Part shown: positions 1 through 11,841 of the stretch, piece by piece
Numbering within the stretch: position 1 is the stretch's first letter
Layout of the letters: every line of letters begins with the position of its first letter
Assembly: GCA_951230915.1 (NCBI GenBank)
Contig: OX579637.1
Span: 12,338,001 to 12,402,000 of the forward strand
Length of the DNA stretch: 64,000 nt
Reading direction: 5' to 3'
From: Antitrichia curtipendula
Lineage: Eukaryota; Streptophyta; Bryopsida; Hypnales; Leucodontaceae
The notes under the pieces: generated by a model
What the model saw: the letters and a program-made list of their open reading frames with translations, nothing else
The model's database searches: none
Told to the model about the DNA's origin: nothing
Program-made: the position numbers and the translations under genes

Positions 1-960
1 GTGTTTGTTTGTATGTGTTTCACTTTTTTGTTTTTTTTGTCAAAACTGAAGAAATCTAATTGCTATTAGATTTAAGAAACTAAGTGCAAAGCTTCGTCAA
101 GGATGGAAAATTTCACAAATTTGGAAAAAAACTAAACCAAGGGAGTTCAAAGCTCCATCGTGATTTCTAAAACAACAAAGAATTTTATAAACTTCAGACT
201 TCCTGGGTTCAAAGCTCTGCCGTGAGTTGAACACCTGGAAAAATAACCTGTAATATCATTCCTCATGAAGTTAGAGCTTCGCCAACCCAAATGGGAAAAG
301 GAGATAATTAAAAACAAAAAACACTTGTTAGTACAAACTATAAGTGTTAGTACAATGTTAAAAAATACTCAAAACAAGTTAGTACTTCAAAATAAACACA
401 AGAAGTTAGACAATAAACTGAATCCTAATTGGCATTACCAATCACAAGGGGAGGGGCTCTAGGATTAGTACAAGTTAACACAAAACTAAAAAAAAACACT
501 TCAATACTTAACAAAACCAACAAATTGTTTTCAAAAAACACAACAAAAGTTAGCAAACTTTGAAAGGTACCTCAATGTATTTCAAAGTTCAACAAAAACA
601 CAACTCAGAAGCTTAAGATGCATCAAAATACACATGCTGCAACAACTTGGCTTGAACTTAGCCAAAAATTCAATTAAATGGACCAACGTGGATGCGTGGC
701 CAAAAAATAGCTACAAGGGGTGGAATGAGAAGAGAATGAGCCCCTTTAAATAATTTCCCAAGGTTGCTCACTTCCCTTCAATTTCTAAGTAGTAATCTTA
801 TCAACTAAGATTTTCATCCTAATCTTTAAGTTTTGACTTTCTATGCTGGTCTAAAACTCTAACTTTTAGAGAAAGACTTCAAATCACAAACAGATTGCGT
901 CATTGGCTTCAGAAGGCCATTTTTAGTTTGTAGAAAACCCCACCCCTTAACCAAAATCCA
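1..960 (-). repeat. Dispersed repeat R1, about 1 kb, inverted relative to R2
   Basis: Read on the minus strand, 640-905 matches 29,930-30,160 closely. Shared blocks include AAAATCTTAGTTGATAAGA, a TTTAAAGGGGCTCAT-like stretch and GGTCCATTTA followed by similar text. The opposite end (50-250) carries ACGGCARAGCTT-like words also found near 30,610 and 30,730. No convincing protein is encoded; the 65-residue open frame at 265-462 is Lys/Asn-rich and looks like chance. The length and the TATA-like TTTAAA upstream of a C/T-rich leader would fit a solo LTR, but no terminal TG/CA pair or target duplication was established. The left end lies outside the window. Confidence 0.6.
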
Positions 961-1984
961 AAAAACTTAACAAAACCTAGTGCTAACTGAACGCCCCAAA
1001 AGGGTAAAAATTCAAATCTTGCAGTTCGACTTTTTTGAAGAAAGTAACTAGCCTAGGGTGTTACGTAGGTATGAGGGAATAAGAAAAGACCTAATTTGGG
1101 CCTCATTCCGATTTTGTATGTGTTGGAAATGCAGGTCAACATCCCAAACTTCCTTCAACTTTGCAAGTTTTGAAGAATCTTGCTTGTTTGGGTACTTTTG
1201 GCTATCGAAATGTCCCAGTACTTGGTGGAGCGTTTTATTAACATAAAAAAAAGCTATCCTAATTTTTAGTGAGATTTTACCGCACCTTGGGTAATTTCTA
1301 AGAAATTTCTATTATAGATTTCTATGGTTGACCATCCGGAAAGGCATCTTCTGGGAGTCAGAAAATTCCACTCATGGAATCCCACAAAATATGTGTAAGC
1401 TCATACTTTTACTTTGCACAATGGTCATAGGAGATTCAAATTCTGCTCCTTCAATTATTGATGCTCAGGGAATTTTTTACATGAAGAAGAATCTTGGTGA
1501 GCCAATTTCACCTATAAATTCCTAGTGTGACACTGACTAGAGCACCCTCCCCCGGCCATAAATTCCTCTAAAGACCCATCTTGAGTTTGTGACATTTACA
1601 AGCTAACAACTAGGGTTTTTATTAAAAATGGAATATGGTTTTGAAACTTGAAACTTCTCCCTGAAAATCATCTTAGAGTTCTCACCTAGATTTCCTTGAA
1701 TCAATTGAGCTATAGTTATCACGTATAGGGTAGGTTTGGCTATTTTGGCCATTTTTATTAACTATTTATAATTTATCCTATTTTCCAAATTCTAACCCAT
1801 TTACAACTAGGTTTGGATTCTATTTAGATAAAAACACTCAATCTATGACCAAATACTATAGTGGTATGAAACATATCTATTTTTGTTTACCTTCTTATTT
1901 GGTCTTTTTGTATCTAAAACTGTACTCAAAATAATTAAAACCAAAAAAAAGAAAACAATAAGTTCCAAGTGATGAAATGGGAGC
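961..1984. other. Gene-free AT-rich stretch
   Basis: Short open frames at 1058-1246 and 1328-1525 have no recognisable motif, no biased codon use and no splice context. Nothing else was identified. The right border is where similarity to the gag-like G family begins. Confidence 0.4.
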
Positions 1985-2853
1985 TCACACGTTCCAACAG
2001 GTCCGAAACCTTTCAGCATTGGTCGTACAGTCCGCAGAGCTTGTGGTATAGTCCAACCTCTTCAGTGATCGAGTATTGAAAGAAGGCCAGCTAAGTGGAT
2101 CCAAGGTGGTGACAATCTTGGTGGATTTCCAAGCCCGGATGGAAGGAGTATTGAAAAAAATGGATAAGTAGTTGAGACACTTGGATCTAGAAAAAGCAAT
2201 GGACTTCTCGTAGTTTTTGGATGTCCCCAACTCCTTGTTTATGAGGAGTCCAATTAAGGCGACACCCACTATTCTGACTCAGTCTCAGTCTGAGGGCCTG
2301 AGGTCCCTTCTAAGGCCATCTGTAGGTCCTTCCTTGAGCCAAGTGTAGACATCGATGATGAGTGTGAATCTGGTTCCTGAAGTAGAGAGGGAGCCGTATT
2401 CCAAGAATGTTCCGATGCAGCCAAAAGTTTCCGATCTGTAGAGCGTTTCGCCACCTCGATCAAATGCGGCAAGGACATTTTACAATGCTCGATCTGAAGA
2501 TCTATAGAGACCTCATCAACTGGATTGGAGTCTTGTCAAATCTGGCTCGGACCCATCCGAAAGACTTCTTCCACATGAAGCAATCAATGCCCATACAAGA
2601 CAATGCAATGGTGGATTTGGGGGAAACCAAGCAAGAGAAGTAGCCAAATATGGAATGGATTGAAGACTCCAAGGACGAGGAGTTTGAGACTGGATCCATA
2701 ATGGAGACGGATGAGGAGTCACCCCCACCACTACGCAAGATTCAAACCAGAGCGGCGGTTTGATTGACTCCCATAAAGTCAAATGCCAAAGGATTCACGA
2801 ATTAGGGCGATAGCAGTTCAAAGAAGGAATGCTGAAGAAGATAGTTAGAGTGT
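1985..2853 (+). pseudogene. Gag-like protein remnant of G1
   Basis: The plus strand encodes, with stops and frame changes, the C-terminal half of the protein seen in G2 and G3. Around 2100-2165 the frame reads VVTILVDFQARMEGVLKKM, matching VVLILTEFEARMEGVLKEM of G3. At about 2170 and 2210 TAG codons interrupt this reading; the first falls near a Gln in the relative. The end region (2720-2853) reads IQTRAAV, a TGA, then a Lys-rich tail like that of G3. Function is unknown; a structural, nucleic-acid-binding role is only a guess from the basic tail. The copy is clearly non-functional. Confidence 0.6.
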
Positions 2854-4641
2854 TTGTAGTTTGTTTTAGATTTAAAATTTTAGTTTCGGAACGGATTTTC
2901 CGTATGTAGGCCTGAGTTTCGGATTTCTTAGAGATTGGCCTGTGACTTTTTGGATATCTTGGAGGGTCAGGGTGTGGTTGCCTTGATTTCGGGTGGCTTG
3001 TTTGCCTTTTTGTTTTGGTTTTTAAGGGTGGATAGGACTGTTTCCCGTTTCCATTCCATCCAAGCACATTTTCAAATGTGTACATTGTTTCTTTCTTTAA
3101 TTTAAGCCACTAGGTGGACATTCTAACTTTATGCAAGAGTTTTATGTTGGTTTGTTTGTTCAAAGTGTTGGGGTGTAAGTGGAGTCAGGTTAGGAAGAGT
3201 CCGGATCTTCAGTCAACTGGGATATGATTTTAAGGGGAAGTTTGTGAAAAGTGTTTTAGACTTGGAGTGGAAGACTTGTGCGTAGTACCTTAAGATCATT
3301 GGAATTGGAATCCGATAATTAGAAGGAGTGGAGTGGATGCAAGTCCAGAATTTAGGACAATTTTGTGCGGGTACAAGCAACCGCCATAGAAAATCCCCAC
3401 ACATCAGAAGGTCTACCAACCTCAGAATCAATTTAGCCATTAGGAAATGTTGCAGTATAGGATAGATAATTCTCCATTATACTCACAAAAATCGCTCTAG
3501 AGTAAAACTAAGTGACTCTAAAGATCAAACCCACAAGATTCTGTGAAGTATCTAGCCTTATTAAGCAATTAAGCCTAGTTAGTATCCAAATCCTACAATT
3601 CGGTTGTCTTTCTAAAATTGGAAGCATAAAAATACCAAGAAAACTACAAGCCGGATTTCCCCCATCTTCCGGTTCCAACTAATTATCTGGTAAATAAATG
3701 CAATACAACCCCAAGATCTTACCACTTCTGATCATGGTATCCGTCTAGACCAATCCACTCTGGACGGCCTACAAATATCTTGACTCCTATCCGGTTTGGT
3801 TTTACCTTTGTTTAGCCATCAAAGGGGTCGCTGCTTGCTTTTGAGAGTAGTAGGCCCACCACACCTTCCGTAACTTATAGTGGCTGAAGACCCACTATCC
3901 TAATCTCTAATCCTTTAAACTAACCCGGATCCGGTTTGGTCCTTCACGGCAGTCCAGATAACAATCCGGATTGCAGGTCATATAAGGACCTCCCATACAA
4001 TCCTCTCATACTACAACGACCTTAACGCCACTTCCTATCTGTATGAAGCTAGGTGATTACAAGTGCACCCGTCCGTTCCAACATCAACTATAGTTCTTCT
4101 TTTTACCACTAGGGTAGTGAGACCTCATAGGAAATCGGACACTCAACCGAATTTTCCACCCAAGAGTTCTAGCGTGACAAAGGAATCCCTCCCTATCCGC
4201 CTAGCCTAACAGCGACTTTCTCATACGGAATCTAAAACTCTAGATGTGCTGAGGAATTGAAATTCACTCTCAACTCTTTCCTATCCACTCTCATGTACTT
4301 AAAATCAGAATTAAAACACCAAGGGGAGAAATCCTTTACAAATCCGCTCACATCTTCCTAACCTCTCGCCATACAACCGTGCCACACTTGGGAGAGACAC
4401 ACAACAAGAGAGCAAATAGAGAACATAAGAAAATTGCAAAATGAAGACTCCCAATTTCCATCACAGGAACTAGCTTATATACAATTGAAAAACTTTCCAA
4501 AATACAAAAAGGCAAAAAGTGCTTGTGAAAGTCAACCATTTTTCGGATCAGGTTTTCGGTCCTTTCTAATATTACTGGACCGGATTGTAAGCCCGAATTC
4601 GATCCTGTCCTATCTTATACTTACAAAACGCAAATTCCTAC

Positions 4642-5986
4642 CTATCCTGCAATCCCTAGTTCCAGAGTAAGACTCTTGGGCTCCGATCCTAATTCCTCGA
4701 AGACGTCAGTCAAGTTCTTGTTCCGCTCCTTGGCTACAAGATTTGGGGTGTCAAACACCAATGATGAATCCAAAATAATTGTCTGAGTCTGTATACGTTG
4801 ATTTTTCTTTGACTGGGGAGTTTGATCCTTACCCTCCTTCAGATCAGTCCCATCCGGAAATGACTCTGGTAGTGAGATATCTGACAGATGGATTCTCATG
4901 GATCTAGTCAGCTTCTGGTTGCACTCCTCCATCCGGTTTGCTGCCTCTCGCGCTTTTACCATCAACGCTTCCACCTGCTCAGCAAAGTCGGTCAGGATCC
5001 GAACCATTTGGGAACCGGATAGTTTCTTCTCCTCAAGTACTCTCTCGTCAAAGAGCTTTGCCTTGACGACAGTTGTTCCAGTTTCTCCGAAACTAAGTGG
5101 ACTTCACTGCCCCCGCTACCTTTTGCGTTTCTTCCGCCATCTCCCGAGTGGCGGCCATGTCTTCTTTGAAGGTGAAAATCTCCACCTTCAACATTTCGAC
5201 CTCCTCCTGAAGTCGACAACTCTTTGCTTCATGTTTCTGGGTCTCGGCCGGATTGGTGATGCAATCCGCCACCTTCGCCTGTAACTCGCTGTCCGGAGAG
5301 GCATCCACCAGCTTTCCTATCTTGGAGAGGATTCTCTTCTTGACCTCCCAATCCGCTCGTATGTTGCAGAGGATGGCGATCAACTGGCCGAATGGATCAT
5401 CGGGATCCATTTTCTCGGAGACCGTCTTCTCAACTTCCGATCCCTTCTCCGAAGCAGACTTGTCGCTAGGAGACGTTCCTCTTCCGTGAGGAGGCGTCGT
5501 CTTCTGCCGCTTATTTGGCAGCCTCTCGAGTTCTTCCTCATCCACCTCGTCTATCTTTTGATCGGATCCTGATCCATCCTCGGCTTTGTCATCCGTTTTT
5601 GACTCTCCGTACTTCAGGAGAACTTTCTGAGCCCTCCATACCTTATCCTTTGGATCCGTAAGGAGCTGGTTGTGTTGGTAAAGGTGGAAGAGGTAGGGAC
5701 ACAAAGGTGTGGGCCTACTCCTTCTAATCCTGGTAGTGAGCTGGGACACTAGATCGAACAAGATCCAAGCCCAGTCTGCTTTTTGGTCCCCGCTCAGGGC
5801 TCCGAAAATAGTGTTGCCGAGGGTTATTGTCACCCTCATTGGCTTCTCCAGGTGGAGGATTAAAATCAGGAATTGGAGAAGGTTCCGGTGACGGTCGTCT
5901 ATGCAATCTTCGATCGCGTATCCAACCTTTGGGTTCACTACTCCCCGAAATTTCCCCCGGATGAACTCGTCCTTCCAGCTTGCCAT
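4642..5986 (-). pseudogene. Gag-like protein of G2, frameshifted
   Basis: The first frame (5986-5093, 297 residues) starts MASWKDEFIRGKFRG. It has a conserved core (about residues 35-130) with RVTITLGNTIFGAL and PYLFHLY, matching G3 RVTTTVANTIFGAL and PYLFHLY. An acidic Ser/Asp/Glu-rich linker and a heptad-like stretch (about 255-297) follow. Reading continues one frame over from about 5007 to 4642, with FAEQVEALMVKAREAANRM, so one indel lies between 5010 and 5090. The N-terminal ~130 residues present in G3 are missing. Composition (core, charged linker, coiled coil, basic end) fits a gag-like self-assembling protein, but no named family was recognised. Confidence 0.6.
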
Positions 5987-6370
5987 TTTAAGACCCCCTA
6001 ACCGGGGATGATCGGAATTACCTTCCGGAGCTTAACCGCGGTTGTGGAGGAACTAGAAAGCCCTGTATCTATGCTTGTAGAGCTGCGGCAAAGACATAAA
6101 CTTTACTAGCTGGATCCTTTCCGTTGCTACCTCACCCTCTCCTACTCGCACATCCCATTCCTCACTTTCTCTCTTTGATCTCAACCAGAAAATCACACCA
6201 ACCATTGTAGTCACGGAAGTCTAGCCCTGCCATACACCCTAATACACTCACGCCTTTCGCACACTTACGCATCCACAAAAAACCAAGGCGCTGAGTAGAA
6301 AAACCAGGAGCGCGGAGAAACGTCTCACCAAACGGAGTTTGGAAAAGGGGCGCAACTGAAATGGTCCAGT

Positions 6371-6379
6371 CCTTATATA
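6371..6379 (-). promoter_or_regulatory. TATA box of G2
   Basis: TATATAAGG on the minus strand, about 385 bp upstream of the G2 gag-like ATG. G3 has the equivalent TATATAAAC at 44,284-44,292, so the element family carries its own promoter. Confidence 0.55.
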
Positions 6380-7089
6380 GTCTTAGGACCCAGATTGGTC
6401 ATGATGACCTTTTTGGTCCGGTCCTTAGCATTCCAGTTCAACCCTAATCCGATCCTCGACATTTCCGGATACAATTCCACTCCTAAGTATTGATACTTGG
6501 ACCGGATTGGATCCAGTTGATCCGTTATTTTATTACTGTTGTTTAGTTTTAGTTTTCTCATGTCTCTAAGTCCGATCCGGAATCTTAATAACTAATTTCC
6601 GTTCCAACTTTTAGATAAACAAAAAGAAACCAAAATTTTTGGTTGCAACAAGAAACCAACCTTTGTCAGTTCTAGGTTTCTTGATCTGTTGTTGTAGTGA
6701 AGACGACCAAATGTACTTCTGAGTGACCTGTTTTCCGGATTGGCCATTTGTATAGCTGTAAGGGTACTAAGTTCTCTTCCATACTATAACATCATGTTTG
6801 TGTGAGTGTATGTTTGTTTGTTAAGAGTGGAGAGTGTGAGGATTATAAGTGGTGAAGTCCCTACCCCTTGAAAGATCAAAGGCGGACTCCCTGAAGGTAA
6901 AATAGAGGTATATCAAACTGTTGAATAGAGAAGAAATCCGGAATCCTAAAGAGGACGGATCCGGAAGGCATTTGTTTCCGAAAGAAAGAGCAATAGGTTT
7001 TTACAGATTGCTTGGGTGTTTGATAAAGTAAGAAAAACCGGATATCTTAGCTTGTGATAACATACTAGAATTCCTTGGGATGGTATTTC

Positions 7090-7281
7090 CACTAGTAGAA
7101 AACGCAGGAATTTTGACAGAATTCTGTTGATTTGGTCGTGTTGACCCGGTCACTGTTTTGTTGATTTCAACATAAATCTATTACAATTAACAGATTTATG
7201 TTGAAATCAACAAAACAATGACCGGGTCAACACGACCAAATCAACAGAATTCTGTCAAAATTCCTGCGTTTTCTACTAGTG
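7090..7281. mobile_element. CACTA-type MITE 1, near-perfect 192-bp palindrome
   Basis: Starts CACTAGTAGAAAACGCAGGA and ends with its reverse complement. The two arms mirror each other almost to the centre near 7185. CACTA ends and 3-bp target duplications mark the CACTA (EnSpm) superfamily. Flanks are TTC and TTT; G4 at the same place has TTTCG, so the second copy is explained by C-to-T change of a CpG. The arms repeat GTTGATTT-type words, like subterminal transposase sites. It has no coding capacity. Confidence 0.8.
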
Positions 7282-7346
7282 TTTGTATCACCTTGCAACG
7301 TTTGGATGTTGTAAGGATATTTACGATTATCTACGCATACAACAAA

Positions 7347-9220
7347 AGTTTCCGCGAGAGGACAAAGCCTGATCTCCCTCCTGGAAAAGAATCCCTTCTC
7401 ACAGTATGAGCAATCACTGAAGTGTCCTCAAAACTATGTTGCGAAAAAAACTGCTTGCAACCTTCTCCGCGTGGAAAAATTCAAACTATTTGGTCTCAAC
7501 TCCATATAAGCGGTGGATTATATGCGCACAAGAAGCTACTTCTTGAGGTGCATAGACAAACGTACAAAGACACTACAAGGAAAGACTGGATAACATTAAA
7601 AGGACTGGAAGTTTGCCTTGCTGCCTGGTAGACCATCTACTACATTTTACAAGCCATAGGAAATGGCTAGAGATGGAGAGCAAGCGGAGGGGCACGGGAA
7701 CTTGGGGACCAAGAAACCACATATGCAGACTATACAAGCGGCCACCATGTTGCAAATACTCATTGTACCTGACAATGACAAATTGCCACACAGAATAAGA
7801 ACATTGGAAACCAGGGAGAAAGTCTCAATTGTGGTTTTGTCTTCTTCATTTCGTTGGAGTGATGAGTTACCAAAAATCAATGAGGCTAATGCGTTGTTCA
7901 ATTTGCCGCCAATATCTTCAAGTGACTTAAGCAACATCTGGTGAGCTTCTTTTCCAGAATTTGCTGCAAAGGCCCGTGGAGACTCTTTTGCAAGGTGCGA
8001 TACATGCGATAATTATAGATAACTGAAAGGTGCCTACACTTTGCTATCCAATGCACAAGATTAGTAGGCCGCAATTTTGGAAACTCACCTGGCGAGGCAA
8101 AGAGCCTATAGGATACTATATTATTCAAATCGGTTTATTTCCGAGGAATACCCTCAAAAAATGCTCACCATCATCCATGACAAATTGGATCACTCGAAAA
8201 CCGCTTCTCCGTACTATTCTCACAAGACCAAGGCGACAGATTCTTTCATGAAAATGCTTGTTGTTATTACAGACATGATTGCTTATGGACATGGCAATAT
8301 TTGATATGTGCACTATGGCCTAAATATTTTTTTGACGGACTCAAATCACACCATCGGATCTATTGCGGGGTTGTTGCATGATCTTGAAAGCCTGCCCAAG
8401 ACTTCATTGCACAAATTATTTTCTGAAGAAGAAGAGCAATCGACATTAACAAAAGCGATAATGAATGGCTCAGACATTTACTTGGACTCCCTCCTTCCTC
8501 CACAGGACCCGATCCCAACTAAACCTATGCCACCTATTTTGACTTTGCAACTTGACAATTGCTCAGGGGACCACAAAAATTGATGGATTTTTGCATTTTG
8601 CTTGTATTTGAAGGCATTTTTTGCAAGATTTACATCAATTTTCTCATTGTTGGGCACACTCACGAAGATATTGATGCTCTATTTGAATGATGGAGTACCA
8701 TGTTGAAGACAAATAACTATCCGACACTTCCAACGCTCATGAAATCTGCGATGGATTGTGAAGCTCACCCCGTCATTCCTCATTTCATTGAGTAAGTTCC
8801 TAGTTTCAAGAGGTTTGTGCTTGGATACTTGGGCGCAGGTGGGAATTTCTTAGAAGGTCATTCCAGATCCTAGCAGTTCAAATTCTACATGGACTCCAAT
8901 GGATGGCCGTTGATGGAATACAAAAATTTGTGTACGGACTAGAATTGTTTGCTAGAGCATGGCAAAGAAATTTGCTTGTGGTCATAGAACTAAAGACCGG
9001 TGTCCCAAAGTTCCTAGTGGTAGTCCGCCACCATTGGCTCTACAATTGATGTGTTCTGTTGATGAAATCAAAAATGGTTTAAGCAATTTCATTGCATATT
9101 AGACCACAATGGCGAATAATGACAACTCTAGAGAGTTTAGGAGGAAGAATGATCCTATTAAGGAGCATTGGAAAGTGTGAGAGCCGCTTTGGATGCACCT
9201 TTTGAAGTGCGTAGAATAAT
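7347..9220 (+). pseudogene. DUF7869-type putative transposase, decayed copy 1
   Basis: Scattered frames match the copy at 53,824-56,689 in order. Examples are RTKPDLPPGKESLLT (7360-7405), RWSDELPKINEANALFNLPP (about 7853-7910), IIHDKLDHSK (8170-8200), LQLDNCSGDHKN (8548-8583) and a VGHTHEDIDALF-like stretch near 8650-8685. Many stops and frameshifts interrupt it; several align with CGA, CAG or CAA codons in the other copy (for example TCC TAG CAG near 8868 against TCC CAG CAA). The N-terminal part is missing because G1 abuts position 7344, and the end is lost where MITE 2 begins. It cannot make a full product. Confidence 0.75.
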
Positions 9221-9320
9221 CACTAGTAGAAAACGTAGGAATTTTGACAGAATTGTGTTGATTTGGACGTGTTGATCTAGTCACTGTTTTGTTGATTTCA
9301 ATAGAAATGTGTTAATTGTA
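9221..9320 (+). mobile_element. CACTA-type MITE 2, left half only
   Basis: Begins CACTAGTAGAAAACGTAGGA and follows the left arm of MITE 1 with about ten substitutions for some 100 bp, then diverges past the palindrome centre. It lies in decayed DUF7869-type coding sequence. The right arm is absent, so this copy was truncated after insertion. Confidence 0.7.
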
Positions 9321-10403
9321 AGCTCCATAGAGCCGGACGTTGAAATTTGTCAACCCTGGTGGTAACAACTCAAAAGCATATCGGTCACTAAAGCTCAAAG
9401 ATTGTTGACGCTTTTCCTTCATCCAAGTTCAAAATATAGCTTCCAATTGAGAAAAAAAATACTTCCATCTCTTCCAGAGAATAGATCCCTCATCACACTA
9501 TAAGGATCATTGTCCATTTTGTGAAACGTATCTACACTCATGCCATATTTAACTACCTTTGGACTTTTAATAGTCTAAAATTAAAGGGATGGTAAAATCC
9601 TTTGATGTTTTCCTATAGGTTTGAAATCTCCCCAAATAGGAACGCTTCGCATGCATCAAATTTTGCACCTATAAGTATTTTGGAGAGTGCTTCATATGCT
9701 TTGAAATGAAAGAAATCATATGGTTAATGTTCCATAGTTGACTATGCTAGAGTTCACCTGATGAAAATGGGAAATCTATGGATTGGGTTTCTATAACTTT
9801 TGCATCCAATTTATAGCATAACTAACGTTCCGGAACCTATTGAGAGATCCCCCAGTGACAACTACTTGAAGCAAATATGGCTCCCACCCACCATATTAAT
9901 CCCTCACTAAGCGGCAGGTTTTACATAATTGCATCAGGAGATCCCCTGACAAGATGTGCAATATGCGTCGCCTTCACGAACAATCATAGTGTCAAAGTGG
10001 TACAATTTGATTCTTGTGCTATAATGTAATTCATATCTAATTTCATCAAGAATAATATATGAATCACGATAAGAGACGATGTAGGCAATTGTTTCAAAGA
10101 TGTAGTATCTCTAGAGTTCAAAGGAAGTACACACAAGTGAATTAAAAAATCATGAACATTAGTTCAAAATTATCAAATGAACAATTGTTCTTGGAAATAA
10201 AGAGATTGATTACATCTCGGCAAGAGATCTCCCGATGGAGTGCTAACATACTCAAGCAAGGTATGCAAGATATGACAAAAAAATAGTGTCATACCACATT
10301 ACTAACAATGAAATTTGAATGATTGTTGAGAACAAAATCACAATGCTCAAACATTCAATAGTCATCAGGAGATGAATAATGAATAATATAATATTCCATC
10401 AGA
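9321..10403. other. Unassigned AT-rich stretch
   Basis: No open frame, terminal repeat or similarity to another part of the window was noticed. It separates the truncated MITE 2 from the 5' break of G4. Confidence 0.35.
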
Positions 10404-10694
10404 TTGGTGAGCCATATGCAAGCAAAATCTACACCGAAACATCCCTCACCAAAGCCAGTAGAGGCATCCATCAATCTGGATTCACTGGAGGAAGTTAACA
10501 AGTATCTTGATTCCGAAAAGGAAGAATTTAATTCCGGATCCGTATTGGAAATGAAAATGGATGAAGACGTTCCGCCGGTGACGACGAAGATTCAAACCCG
10601 AGCGGTGGTCTGATTGACTCCATTGAAGTTAAGCACGAAGGGAGCTGCAAATCAGGGCAGAAGCAACTTGAAGAAGGCTTGCCGAGGGAGATAG
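10404..10694 (+). pseudogene. Gag-like C-terminal remnant of G4
   Basis: The frame reads through an acidic segment (NKYLDSEKEEFNSGSVLEM) to KIQTRAVV at 10,586-10,609. It then meets TGA and continues LTPLKLSTKGAANQGRSNLK until TAG near 10,692. G1 has the same TGA at the same place, whereas G3 reads on. G1 and G4 therefore share a more recent ancestor with each other than with G3. Confidence 0.55.
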
Positions 10695-11798
10695 TTAATT
10701 GTTTGTAGTTAGCTGTTTGGATTTTTGGATTTTTGTTCCGAATCGGATTTTCCGTGTGTGGGCCTCGGTTTTGGATTTGTAGGGATATACTAGCATTGGC
10801 GTTCCGGATATCTTGGAGTGGCATTGAGTGGTCAACTTGATTTCGAATGCCCTTTTTGCCTTTTTTGTTTTAGATTTTAAGGGTGGGCAGGACTGTTGCC
10901 CATTCCATTCCATCCAAGCGCATTTTTAATGTGTACTTTGATTTCTTTCTTAAATCCGAGCCACTAAATGGACATCCTGGCTGTATGCAAGAGTTTTATG
11001 TTGGTTTGTTCATTCAAAGTGTTAGGGTGTAAGTGGAGACGAGTTAGGAGGAATCCGGGTTTGTGTTGTTTCAGTTTGAAGTGTGAAGATAAGATTTGTG
11101 ACGGAGTTAGATCTGGGCTAGAAGACTTGTGTATTAGTGCCTTTGAACTACCAGAACAGTAATCCGATTGGAGTGGTGCAAGTGAGGTTTTGGAACCAAG
11201 AGTGGTCCACTGCAGAGTTAAGCAGCTGCCAGCAAGAAAATCCCCATTTACCGGAAGCTCTACCAACTGCAGTATCAGTCTAGCAACTAAAAAATTCCCC
11301 TCTACTAATTCCGGATATCATTTATTTATTGTTGTAGTGAAGAAGAGGGACCGCATTCTGAGTGACCTGCTTTCTATATAGGCCATCCGGAAAGTTGTGA
11401 GGGTACAAAAACCTGCTTCATTGCAACATTTAGATCTAATCGTTGTGTTGTTTGTTTAGAGGAGTTAAAAAGTGTGAGGATTATAAGTGGTGGAGTCCCT
11501 ACCCCTTGAAAGATCAAAAGTGGACCCCCAGAAGGTAAAACAAGGGTATAACAAACCGTGGAGTAGTATAACCGGATACAGAAGAAGACGGATTCGGATC
11601 AGAATCCGGAAGACAGTTATTTCCAGAAAATAGAGCAAGAAGTTTTATGTATTATTTGGGTGTTTTGTGGGAAGAAAAGAATAATCCGGATAACTTTAAC
11701 TCGTAGCAGCATAATAGAGTCTCCTAGGACAATATTTCGTGTCATCTTACAACATTTTGGTATTGTAAGGATATTTATGGCTAACTGCACGTACGACA
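10404..11798 (+). mobile_element. G4: gag-like element, 5'-truncated
   Basis: Contains the last part of the gag-like frame (10,404-10,694) and the full family 3' region, ending GCACGTACGACA at 11,798. Comparison with G1 and G3 places the same terminus at the same point, with unrelated DNA beyond in each case. The 3' region includes TGTTGTAGTGAAG (about 11,333), GAGGATTATAAGTGGTGGAG (about 11,479) and several TCCGGAT words. G4 retains sequence that in G1 is split by G2 and MITE 1, so it served as the reference for those insertion points. Confidence 0.65.
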
Positions 11799-11841
11799 AG
11801 CTTACCCAACGGGGTTTTTTTTGTAGCCACAAAGCTTTAAC

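Larger units (their letters stand above)
3445..6590 (-). mobile_element. G2: gag-like element nested inside G1
   Basis: The minus strand carries, in order, a TATA box (6371-6379), a leader, a gag-like frame (5986 to 4642), and a 3' region in which the complement of GTCGTTGTAGTA lies at 4010-4030, about 630 bp past the stop, as in G3. G1 sequence on either side (ending near 3440, resuming near 6600) joins up when compared with G4, so G2 inserted into G1 after G1 arrived. The terminal GTGCGACA word of G1, G3 and G4 was not found at its 3' end, so G2 may be a diverged subfamily. Borders are accurate to about 20 bp. Confidence 0.6.
1985..7344 (+). mobile_element. G1: gag-like element, 5'-incomplete, with nested insertions
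   Basis: G1 is the first of four related elements (G1-G4). Its coding remnant is at 1985-2853. The 3' region runs to about 3440, is interrupted by G2, resumes near 6600 with TTGTTGTAGTGAAG, is interrupted again by a CACTA MITE (7090-7281), and ends at CTACGCATACAACA (7331-7344). The same 3' block, with GAGGATTATAAGTGGTG and CCCTACCCCTTGAAAGATCA, occurs in G4 (11,330-11,798) and reversed in G3 (41,245-41,720). The end at 7344 abuts DUF7869-type coding sequence, so G1 probably inserted into that gene. The 5' end typical of G3 is missing. No reverse transcriptase or integrase is visible, so the class is unresolved. Confidence 0.65.
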
